In this document: positions 1-5,919 of the stretch, in pieces
Layout: each line of letters begins with the position of its first letter
How positions within the stretch are numbered: the first letter of the stretch is position 1
From: JAWLDV01 sp046537975
Lineage (GTDB): Bacteria; Desulfobacterota; Desulfobulbia; Desulfobulbales; SURF-16
NCBI GenBank assembly: GCA_046537975.1
Contig: JBKHJR010000065.1
Coordinates: 1 to 15,490 of the forward strand
Direction: 5' to 3'
Length of the DNA stretch: 15,490 nt
Notes under the pieces: generated by a model
The model's database searches: none
What the model was told of the DNA's origin: nothing
The model's input: the letters and a program-made list of their open reading frames with translations, nothing else
Position numbers and translations under genes: made by a program

Positions 1-2
1 AT

Positions 3-182
3 ATAAGGGTCCAAATCAAAGGAGAGGTGGCAAGAATCACCCCGGAAGGGGCCGGTATCAAATTTCAGGAAATTGATATTGACAGCTTGGCGCATCTGAA
101 AAATATATTATATTATAATACCCTCAAGCCGGATCAACTGGACGAACAGGATCTGGCCTGGATTCCCCCTCAGAACCGTTAA
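3..182 (+). CDS. PilZ-type protein, C-terminal fragment (5' end outside window)
   Basis: The frame is open from the first base and closes with TAA, giving the last 59 residues of a protein whose start lies upstream of the window. The segment with GEVARITPEGAGIKF followed by DSLAHLKNILYYN has the look of the last beta strand and C-terminal helix of PilZ domains, where 'G-x-V-x-R-x-x-x-x-G-x-G-V-x-F' is followed by a helix. PilZ domains bind cyclic di-GMP in many bacteria. The diagnostic RxxxR and DxSxxG motifs would lie upstream and cannot be seen. It ends 28 nt before the next gene and probably heads the operon continuing to 2062. The family call is moderate because only the tail is visible. 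Confidence 0.6.
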   Translation: MRVQIKGEVARITPEGAGIKFQEIDIDSLAHLKNILYYNTLKPDQLDEQDLAWIPPQNR

Positions 183-210
183 CCTTATCCCCAAAAGGGA
201 GGATTTGACT

Positions 211-513
211 ATGGCACTATTAGAGATGACTATAATTCCCATAGGGACAGCCAGCCCCAGTGTCGGTGATTTTGTCGCTGATATTGAACAGGCCCTTGAA
301 AAAGAAAACGTCAAATTCAACCTGACTGACATGGGAACAATCATTGAAGGCGAACCCCAGCAGCTTTTCAAAATTGCCGCCATGCTGTATGATTTGCCCT
401 TTCAGCGGGGAGCCCTGAGAGTTGTAACCCAACTCCGTATTGATGACCGGCGTGACAAGGAGATACATCTCGGAGATAAGACTGCGGCGGTCCAGGCCCG
501 GCTTAGGAAATAA
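211..513 (+). CDS. MTH1187/YkoF-type (DUF77) thiamine-binding protein
   Basis: This is a 100-aa protein with the DUF77 layout. A first beta strand (MTIIPIG) is followed by SPSVGDFVADIEQAL, then strand VKFNLTDMGTIIEGE and a second helix leading to a C-terminal strand (RVVTQLRIDDRRDK). Family members are small ferredoxin-fold cytoplasmic proteins that form tetramers and bind thiamine or its pyrimidine moiety. The exact cellular role is not settled. I place the start at the ATG at 211, with GGGAGGA about 7 nt upstream, rather than at an in-frame TTG at 205 that has no usable ribosome site. Its position between a PilZ fragment and a membrane redox cluster suggests cotranscription, not a thiamine pathway operon. 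Confidence 0.85.
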   Translation: MALLEMTIIPIGTASPSVGDFVADIEQALEKENVKFNLTDMGTIIEGEPQQLFKIAAMLYDLPFQRGALRVVTQLRIDDRRDKEIHLGDKTAAVQARLRK

Positions 514-533
514 GATTTGGAGATTTGATACTC

Positions 534-692
534 ATGACCGAACCACTTTCTAAAAAACATATCAACCCGATCCCCTTTATACTCCTGACCTTTTTCCTAC
601 TGGTTTTTCTGGCCGGAGTTATAACCGGGGAACCCGGACAGGTTCTTCAACAGGCCAAAAAAATCTGCCTTTCCTGTATTGGTATAGATTGA
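534..692 (+). CDS. CD1871A-type CXXC motif mini-protein
   Basis: This 52-aa reading frame has a charged N-terminus (MTEPLSKKHINP), one transmembrane helix (about residues 13-31) and the ending AKKICLSCIGID. The final C-L-S-C-I-G-I pattern matches the small CD1871A family, whose members have one membrane span and a terminal CxxC and usually sit beside a polytopic 4Fe-4S membrane protein. That is exactly the case here: the next ORF begins 1 nt after this stop. The Cys pair lies just after the helix and could bind a cluster or cycle as a dithiol. The ATG is preceded by GGAG about 11 nt away. The reaction is unknown. An accessory or electron-transfer subunit of the downstream polyferredoxin is an inference from context. 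Confidence 0.8.
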   Translation: MTEPLSKKHINPIPFILLTFFLLVFLAGVITGEPGQVLQQAKKICLSCIGID

Positions 693-693
693 T

Positions 694-1617
694 ATGGAAA
701 TTGCAAGAAAGTGGGTCCAAATTATTACCGCCTTATTAACCAATGGCTATTGGGCTTTTCCTTTCACCAGAGACTTGTATCAAGGGCCCCTGAAGGTTGT
801 CTGCTCCCCAGGTCTCAACTGTTACTCCTGTCCGGCAGCCACAACCTACTGCCCCATAGGTGCGATTCAGCAGCTCATGCTTTCTCTCCAGTTCAACCTG
901 GAATTGGGCAAATACTATTTCAGCTTGTATGTGCTCGGTTGCATCGGGATCTTGGGAAGTTTTCTGGGCAGGTTTATCTGCGGCTGGGCCTGCCCCTTCG
1001 GCTTTATTCAGGAACTTATTTATAAAATTCCCTCAAAGAAATGGGGGGTTCCCCGTATATTGAGGTTTATCAAATACGGCTTTCTTTTACTTGCTGTATT
1101 TTTGCTACCCCTTTTGATTGTTGATGAAATGGGGCTGGGAACCACATGGTTCTGCAAATACATCTGCCCTGCCGGCACCCTGGAAGCTGGACTGCCTATG
1201 CTGGCCCTCAAACCAGACCTGAGGGAGGCAGTCGGATTTCTTTTTTCCGTAAAAGTCCTTATTATGGTGGGCTTCATCTTATGGAGCGTTAAGGCCAGCC
1301 GTCCCTTCTGCCGTACCACCTGCCCCCTAGGTGCTTTTTACGGTCTTTTTAATAAATGGCGTCTGGTAAAACTTCATCTTAATGAAGACAAGTGTACAAA
1401 ATGCAAAGAATGTCATCCTGTCTGCCCCATGGGAGTTAAGTTTAATGAATCACCTGATGACAACGAATGCATAGGTTGTCTCAAGTGCATGAAGGAAGCC
1501 TGTCGCTTTGGTGCCATTACCTTGTCAGTTGGCGGTATTCCCATAGGCTCCACCGACATCAGAACCAAGTCAGACAGAAAACAAATAAAACAGAGTGAAG
1601 GTAATTATGAAATTTAA
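694..1617 (+). CDS. Membrane-bound 4Fe-4S polyferredoxin (NapH/YccM-like)
   Basis: This is a 307-aa integral membrane iron-sulfur protein. Hydrophobic spans occur near residues 8-22, 74-96, 126-144 and 182-201. Cysteine groups are C37/C43/C46/C53, then C96-x3-C100-P, C154-x3-C158-P and C206-x3-C210-P, as in NapH and related quinol- or ferredoxin-linked electron conduits. Two ferredoxin-like clusters follow: C234-x2-C237-x2-C240-x3-C244-P and C259-x2-C262-x2-C265-x4-C270. The last spacing (x4, no proline after it) departs from the classic ferredoxin form. It likely passes electrons between membrane and soluble carriers; no substrate can be read from the sequence. It starts 1 nt after the CXXC mini-protein, so the two are probably translationally coupled, and its 3' end overlaps the SH3b gene by 11 nt. 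Confidence 0.85.
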   Translation: MEIARKWVQIITALLTNGYWAFPFTRDLYQGPLKVVCSPGLNCYSCPAATTYCPIGAIQQLMLSLQFNLELGKYYFSLYVLGCIGILGSFLGRFICGWACPFGFIQELIYKIPSKKWGVPRILRFIKYGFLLLAVFLLPLLIVDEMGLGTTWFCKYICPAGTLEAGLPMLALKPDLREAVGFLFSVKVLIMVGFILWSVKASRPFCRTTCPLGAFYGLFNKWRLVKLHLNEDKCTKCKECHPVCPMGVKFNESPDDNECIGCLKCMKEACRFGAITLSVGGIPIGSTDIRTKSDRKQIKQSEGNYEI

Positions 1618-2062
1618 ACTAACTACCGTCTTAGTATCTTTTCTTGCTGTACTGTTCCTTTTCAGCACACAAGCTCAGGCCTTCAAGATGGTCAGTGTCG
1701 CAGTGGATCTGCTTAATATGCGCTCCGGTCCCGGCACAAAGTATGAGGTAACATGGCAGCTCGGAAAAGGCTATCCTCTGATGATCCAGGAAACCCGGGG
1801 GGAGTGGTACAAGGTGAAGGATTATGAGAATGACAGCGGCTGGGTCCACAAAAAATATGTCAACCGGGATCCCCACCTCATTGTCAAGAAAGATCTTATT
1901 AATATCCGTAGCGCACGGGGTACCAAAAACCGGGTCGTTCGCCAGGCCAAGAAAGGTGTAGTGTTCAAGACCCTGAAAAAAAGCAGGGGATGGGTCAAGG
2001 TAAAACATGAAAAAGAAAATGTGACAGGCTGGGTCAAGAGAAATCTGCTCTGGGGATGGTAG
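1607..2062 (+). CDS. Secreted protein with two bacterial SH3 (SH3b) domains
   Basis: This 151-aa protein begins with a signal peptide (MKFKLTT, a hydrophobic core, then a likely cleavage after AQA at about residue 24). Two SH3b domains follow. The first (about 29-82) has the signature LLNMRSGPGTKYEV and a G-W-V end. The second (about 88-150) has LINIRSARGTKNRV and ends in GWVKRNLLWGW. SH3b modules bind peptidoglycan or cell-wall peptides, so a periplasmic location is expected. The ATG at 1607 has GAAGG upstream and gives a proper signal peptide; the GTG at 1595 would add four residues and lacks a better site. It overlaps the polyferredoxin gene by 11 nt, which indicates one transcript. Confidence 0.88.
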   Translation: MKFKLTTVLVSFLAVLFLFSTQAQAFKMVSVAVDLLNMRSGPGTKYEVTWQLGKGYPLMIQETRGEWYKVKDYENDSGWVHKKYVNRDPHLIVKKDLINIRSARGTKNRVVRQAKKGVVFKTLKKSRGWVKVKHEKENVTGWVKRNLLWGW

Positions 2063-2113
2063 CCGGCCAATAACAAAGTCAGGCTCTGGACAAGGCAGGA
2101 CTCGGAAATTCAA

Positions 2114-2923
2114 TCAGCGCTCAGGCATAAAGATTTCCGGCTTTTTTCTGGCCTGGCAATCCCGGCTCAACATGCCTGCTATTTCCTTCAACGGCGGGGA
2201 CTGAAAAGCCATAGCTCCGGTTGGGCAGTTTTTGACACAGGCATGGCACAATATGCAGGTAGTGGGATCAGCCTGCACTTCTTCATTTATAGAAATAGCC
2301 CCGCTGGGGCAGGAATCGGCACAAGTCCCACACAGGGTGCATAGCTCGGGATCTGCCACCGGAGCCACATCTTTTCTTTCCATTCTTTCCTTATACGGGA
2401 CATTGCCCGGCACCTGCAGGAGACCAAGTTCCCGGGGCAAGGATACGCAGGCAAGCATATTCTTGATCCTGCCCCCAAATGTCCTGGCTTCAGCCGCATC
2501 GTTTTCATCCGGACGACCATTGGCAATCGGCGTATCCTCGCTGGCAAAAGAATGTTCACCTATAAATGCCCCTCCAGCCACAGGAACAAATCCGCAATAT
2601 TCAGCCAAATCCTTGAGCTCCACAAGAGCGTCATCATAGGCCCGGTTGCCGTAAACAACAACTACCACAGCCGGTATCTCCCGAATTTTGATCTTTTGTA
2701 ACCTTTCCTCCGCCAGAAGCGGTACACGCCCTCCGTAGACCGGAACCCCCAGCAGGACGAGATCGCTTTGCAAGAAAGAATATTCGGCAGCATCTCCTTC
2801 CGGCAGGGTTATATCCACATGGTGCACACTTCCTGGTTCGACCCCCTGAGCTATATATTCCAGGACCTGTTTTGTGGTCGAAGTCGGTGAAAAATAGGCC
2901 AAGACCACATGATCACTTTTCAT
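2114..2923 (-). CDS. EFR1-type flavodoxin-ferredoxin fusion (ferrodoxin)
   Basis: This is a 269-aa cytoplasmic redox protein. Residues 1-160 form a flavodoxin-like domain, with the phosphate-binding loop YFSPTSTTKQ (10-19), strand DLVLLGVPVYGGRVP and strand AVVVVVYGNRAYDDA. Residues 190-240 carry two 4Fe-4S motifs, C195-x2-C198-x2-C201-x3-C205-P and C223-x2-C226-x2-C229-x3-C233-P. The domain order matches the EFR1 family found in anaerobes. It probably shuttles low-potential electrons between FMN and iron-sulfur partners; the partner is not known. The ATG at 2923 is preceded by AAGGAGAG. The gene converges on the plus-strand redox operon, leaving 51 nt between stops, and its proximity suggests a shared anaerobic redox role. 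Confidence 0.9.
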   Translation of the reverse strand: MKSDHVVLAYFSPTSTTKQVLEYIAQGVEPGSVHHVDITLPEGDAAEYSFLQSDLVLLGVPVYGGRVPLLAEERLQKIKIREIPAVVVVVYGNRAYDDALVELKDLAEYCGFVPVAGGAFIGEHSFASEDTPIANGRPDENDAAEARTFGGRIKNMLACVSLPRELGLLQVPGNVPYKERMERKDVAPVADPELCTLCGTCADSCPSGAISINEEVQADPTTCILCHACVKNCPTGAMAFQSPPLKEIAGMLSRDCQARKKPEIFMPER

Positions 2924-3109
2924 TGCTCTCTCCTTGGATGCAGGACTTTAATGACATCATCCCTTAGTTAAAAACCCTGCCCTGCCGAACCATAGTGGAT
3001 AATAACGGCCAGTAAGGGAAAACAGATGCAAAGGGAGGGAAGTTTAATACATTTAGGTGATAAAACTAAGGAACTAAAATAATAACCTGCCGAACGCTTT
3101 TTGCCATCA

Positions 3110-3466
3110 TTATAGTGCATTAAGCTCTTCAATCAAGGTTGAGAGCTTTTCCTTTTGTTCGGCAGACATCTCTTTAAATTGTACTCCACACCGCCGAACG
3201 GGATCACCATCCCTGCTTTCCGCAAATTCATGGTCACTTGTCACAATAGCAGGCAAGTCCTCAATACTTATCCCGCCTCTTATAATATTAACCAAGAGTC
3301 GCTGTCCCGGTCTTAAGGGCTCCGGTTCACGGTAACTGAAAGCCGCTCCCCCCATACTCACATCAATTAAATCGTCGCTTAAGGTAACCGAGGGATAAAC
3401 AAGAACTGCTGATTCATCCGGGACACAATATCTTGGGTGTTGGCGTTTTTCATCATCCTGAATCAT
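3110..3466 (-). CDS. Single-domain PilZ protein (predicted c-di-GMP receptor)
   Basis: This 118-aa protein is almost entirely one PilZ domain. It has R8-QHP-R12 (the RxxxR arginines that clasp c-di-GMP) and D35-V-S-M-G-G40 (the DxSxxG motif), followed by beta strands ending in GVQFKEMSAEQ and a C-terminal helix. Both binding motifs are intact, so ligand binding is expected by family rule. I chose the ATG at 3466 because AAAGGAAG sits just upstream and it begins close to the PilZ core. A GTG at 3490 (GGAGGAGG upstream) and a TTG at 3505 are alternatives that add unconserved residues. The downstream target is unknown; single-domain PilZ proteins usually work by binding a partner. Confidence 0.85.
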   Translation of the reverse strand: MIQDDEKRQHPRYCVPDESAVLVYPSVTLSDDLIDVSMGGAAFSYREPEPLRPGQRLLVNIIRGGISIEDLPAIVTSDHEFAESRDGDPVRRCGVQFKEMSAEQKEKLSTLIEELNAL

Positions 3467-3711
3467 ACTTCTTCCTTTAATTGCCTCCACTCTGCCCTCC
3501 TCCAATTTGATTGATTAATATTACCCGGTCCAGGGACGGTGGGATTATTTTAGAGCCAGTACGGTATCTTCAAGATAATAGAGACAGAAATAATCTGCAA
3601 CAAATACCATCTGGCGGCTGTACCCTGAATGGTTTTAGTCCATATTTACGGCTCAAAATATTCTCGAGGCGTTTTCCCGGAATATGTCTATTTGAGGGGC
3701 TTTCTTTATTG

Positions 3712-3733
3712 GGGTCTATCCGGATTTCCCAAA
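3712..3733 (+). repeat. ISL3 element left terminal inverted repeat
   Basis: This is the left end, starting GGGTCTATCCGG and ending TTTCCCAAA. It agrees with the inward-read right end at 17 of 22 positions without gaps. The GG start and the ATCCG run recall ends of other ISL3 elements. Confidence 0.75.
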
Positions 3734-3857
3734 AGATTAATTGATGGCACCCGAGGTAGCTGAGATCTTTTGCTGCGAGAATGGTCCTTCAAAATTGCTC
3801 GTCGGAGCAGCAAAAAGAATTTCAGCGGATAGCCGGCACCGTAGTTGACATAAAATA

Positions 3858-3927
3858 GCTCATAGATTCAAACTCTGTTTCAAAAACCTTCCACAGAAAT
3901 TGAGACAGGGGGTAAGAATCTATGAGC
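3858..3927 (+). promoter_or_regulatory. Long hairpin burying the transposase ribosome site and start codon
   Basis: Arm GCTCATAGATTC (3858-3869) is a perfect 12-bp complement of GAATCTATGAGC (3916-3927), and the second arm contains the transposase ATG (3922-3924). Inside it, 3873-3883 pairs with 3900-3910 (11 bp with two G-U pairs), taking in part of the GGGGG ribosome-binding stretch. An RNA that starts upstream of 3858 would fold over its own start site. A TTGACA lies at 3845-3850; a promoter there would begin transcription near 3880, after the left arm, so only read-through RNA would be blocked. That fits the fold-back protection known for IS10-type transposases, but the -10 box is poor, so the mechanism is inferred. 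Confidence 0.7.
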
Positions 3928-5166
3928 ATACGTAAGTTTATCGAAAGATTACTCAAAATCAAGGCCTTTTCAGTCAAGGACTTCTTATTCTACGACAGAG
4001 CTAAAGAACTCTGGTTGGAAGTTAAACCGCATAAAAACGGAGATTTATGCCCTTACTGCAAACGGCGTGGCAAAATAGTTCATACGGTAACAGTACCCAG
4101 GATCTGGAAAGATATTCCGGTATGTGGGCGTCTTACATACTTTGCTTACAGGCCCCGGGAAATCCGGTGCAAGACCCATGGCCGGGTCCAGGAAGATATT
4201 CCCTGGGCTGCCCCCCATGCCCGGATAACCTACAGGTATGAGTATGCGCTCCTTATTTATTGTTCAATCATGACCCAGAAAGCAGCTGCCGGACTTTTGA
4301 AAATACCGCAGTCCACCTTGTCGGACCACTTACACCGGATTATCACACGGACAAGAGAGGGTCATAAAATCAGAGGTCTCAGAATGATCGGCATAGATGA
4401 GATTTCATTCTGCAAAGGCCACAAATATGCCACCGTCGTCTATGATCTTGAGCGGTCCTGCGTGGTCTGGGTTGGCCAGGGCAAGGCCAGAGAGACTATT
4501 GACCACTTTTTCAGGGAAAAGCTCAGCCGCTACCAGAGAAAACGCGTCGCCTTTGCCTGTTGCGACATGAGCGAAACCTTCATCGGCGCCCTTGAGAAGT
4601 GGTGCCCTAATGCCACCCTGATGCTGGATCGCTTCCACATAGTCAAGGCCCTCAATGAGGCGGTTGACGAAGTCCGCAAACAGGAATGGCGAAAAGCTGA
4701 CAAGTCCGATAGAAAAACCCTGAAAGGTCTCAGGTGGCTGCTCTACAAGCATTCATCCAAACGGACCGAGGAAGATACTAAGACACTCAAGTCACTCTAT
4801 ATGGGGAACCGCCGAATTCATCGCTCGTATGTGCTCAAAGACGAGTTCGAACAGTTCTGGGATTTCAAAGATCAGGACTCAGCCAAGGAGTTCCTCGATG
4901 GCTGGTGCAAAACCGCCAATAAAAGCAGGCTTGAGCCGCTCAAGAAGTTCGTAAAAACAATCAGGAAACATGAGCACCGGCTCCTGCCTTTTGTAGAAAT
5001 CAGATTGACGAATGCCATTGCCGAAGGAATCAACCGGATTATCAAGATCGTCAAAAACAGAGCCAGTGGTTTCAGGAACCTGGAGGCCTTCACTGACTTA
5101 ATATTCCTAACCGTTGGAGACCTTGATATTCCTGCTCAGATTCCGGCAAAGTTTCGTACATTATAA
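3922..5166 (+). CDS. ISL3-family DDE transposase
   Basis: This 414-aa transposase appears intact. The N-terminus has a zinc-binding region with C43-P-Y-C46 and C83-K-T-H86, followed by the helix-turn-helix-like stretch KAAAGLLKIPQSTLSDHL (about 120-137). The catalytic DDE residues are readable: D159 in IGIDEISFCKGH, D236 in LMLDRFHIVK and E368 in NAIAEGINRIIK, followed by RASGFRNLEAF, which is typical of ISL3 C-termini. It would cut and rejoin the element ends. The ATG at 3922 has GGGGG about 9 nt upstream, but both lie in the 3858-3927 hairpin. No frameshift or internal stop is seen, so the element could still be active. Confidence 0.95.
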   Translation: MSIRKFIERLLKIKAFSVKDFLFYDRAKELWLEVKPHKNGDLCPYCKRRGKIVHTVTVPRIWKDIPVCGRLTYFAYRPREIRCKTHGRVQEDIPWAAPHARITYRYEYALLIYCSIMTQKAAAGLLKIPQSTLSDHLHRIITRTREGHKIRGLRMIGIDEISFCKGHKYATVVYDLERSCVVWVGQGKARETIDHFFREKLSRYQRKRVAFACCDMSETFIGALEKWCPNATLMLDRFHIVKALNEAVDEVRKQEWRKADKSDRKTLKGLRWLLYKHSSKRTEEDTKTLKSLYMGNRRIHRSYVLKDEFEQFWDFKDQDSAKEFLDGWCKTANKSRLEPLKKFVKTIRKHEHRLLPFVEIRLTNAIAEGINRIIKIVKNRASGFRNLEAFTDLIFLTVGDLDIPAQIPAKFRTL

Positions 5167-5208
5167 AATTGCAATCAATGGTCTATGTCATGCGAGCTTC
5201 AGGTCCGC

Positions 5209-5243
5209 TGGCTATTTGGGAGTTTCGGATATAGCCATTTTTT
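5209..5243 (+). terminator. Possible terminator at the right end of the IS
   Basis: TGGCTAT (5209-5215) pairs with ATAGCCA (5231-5237) around a 15-nt loop and is followed by TTTTTT (5238-5243). It would end the transposase transcript. The right arm is also the terminal repeat and the T run lies in flanking DNA, so the arrangement may be a coincidence of the insertion site. Confidence 0.35.
5215..5236 (-). repeat. ISL3 element right terminal inverted repeat
   Basis: Read inward on the minus strand this starts GGCTATATCCGAAAC and ends TCCCAAA, matching the left repeat at 17 of 22 positions. It lies 48 nt after the transposase stop. Confidence 0.75.
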
Positions 5244-5328
5244 GATCAATTTTAGGTTATCACAATCACCCGACTTCCACCGCTTCTTTATCGAATTATC
5301 CTTACCCGACTGCTGCCTCATATGCATG

Positions 5329-5622
5329 TCAAGCTTGGCACCGTTTCCTTTTCTTTTTTTTGTTAAGGAAATGGAAAACGGCTGTAACTGCACCTGAGAT
5401 GATTAATGCGTACAAAAAACTAATAACAACTGCAAAAAGAACAAGTGGATCAAGATAACCTACAACGCAATATCCAGCAATCTGGTAAATAATCGTTGTA
5501 ATTAGTGCTGCTACCAACGCAGCGATGTAATTATTCTTTATCGATAGATTGATAATTATTGCTGAAAATATAGCAATAATGTGGAATATGCCGAAAGCAG
5601 CAAGTTGACTATTCACTGTCAT
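5329..5622 (-). CDS. Small three-helix membrane protein, candidate immunity protein for the RHS toxin
   Basis: This is a 97-aa, very hydrophobic protein. Transmembrane helices are predicted by eye at about residues 8-26, 32-53 and 60-86, followed by a strongly basic tail (NKKKKRKRCQA) that should stay in the cytoplasm. I recognise no family. The ATG at 5622 has AAGGGGG directly upstream, a strong start. The gene begins 18 nt after the stop of the RHS toxin gene on the same strand, the standard place for the cognate immunity gene of a polymorphic toxin. The toxin tail resembles phospholipase A2, and a membrane-embedded protector would suit a lipid-attacking enzyme. Immunity is inferred from position and topology only. 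The base composition is AT-rich like the toxin tail. Confidence 0.75.
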   Translation of the reverse strand: MTVNSQLAAFGIFHIIAIFSAIIINLSIKNNYIAALVAALITTIIYQIAGYCVVGYLDPLVLFAVVISFLYALIISGAVTAVFHFLNKKKKRKRCQA

Positions 5623-5640
5623 AATCCCCCTTATGCTCCA

Positions 5641-5919
5641 TCAATTACAGCATTTTTGGGCCTGATTGTATGCTGATTGGCCAAGATTTTTGACTGCATT
5701 GTAATAAGAAGTGGCCATTGATTTGCAATGTGTTTTCATTGTTCCAGTTAATCCTTCACAAGATGCAAGCATGTTTTTTCTGAATTCCTCATCGCATTGG
5801 TTTTTATCCGAACTGCATCGTGCATAACAATCGTCGTGTTCTTCGCATGCTCTCTCAAAACAGAATTTGCCCCACCAATTATCAGGCACAGCCCAATCGT
5901 TCCACCAAGTCCCACATTT
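5641..5919 (-). other. Phospholipase A2-like C-terminal toxin domain of the RHS protein
   Basis: The 92 residues after the conserved DPTGL boundary contain ERACEEHDDCYARC followed by QCDEEFRKNMLASC. This reproduces the secreted phospholipase A2 core. Cys-x2-His-Asp-x-Cys-Tyr places the catalytic His at residue 1268 with the calcium-binding Asp at 1269, and a later Cys-Asp (D1283) sits where the second catalytic Asp is expected. The tail has about nine cysteines, consistent with a disulfide-rich extracytoplasmic enzyme, and the VPD-x5-F stretch before the motif is common in bacterial PLA2-like domains. A classical calcium loop (YGxxCGxGG) is not evident. Predicted activity is cleavage of membrane phospholipids in a target cell. 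The domain looks more AT-rich than the RHS core, in keeping with tail exchange. Confidence 0.75.

Larger units (their letters stand above)
3712..5236 (+). mobile_element. ISL3-family insertion sequence, complete, about 1525 bp
   Basis: The element is defined by an ISL3 transposase and by imperfect terminal inverted repeats at 3712-3733 and 5215-5236. Read inward without gaps, 17 of 22 positions agree, including the shared run TATCCG and the run TCCCAAA. The length of 1525 bp fits the ISL3 range. Flanking octamers CTTTATTG (3704-3711) and ATTTTTTG (5237-5244) agree at 6 of 8 positions, so a decayed 8-bp target duplication is possible; both are AT-rich and chance is not excluded. It inserted between the PilZ gene and the RHS toxin locus and breaks no recognisable gene. 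About 200 nt between the PilZ start and the IS show no convincing ORF. Confidence 0.85.

Noticed and set aside
2981..3095. CCTGCCGAAC twice in the gap between the EFR1 and PilZ genes
   Set aside because: Two 10-mers about 105 bp apart, without symmetry or position near a promoter, are not enough to claim a site.
3511..3744. Plus-strand frame of 77 aa between the PilZ gene and the IS
   Set aside because: It has no ribosome site and no recognisable domain, and it crosses the left end of the IS, so it cannot be an old gene of one origin.
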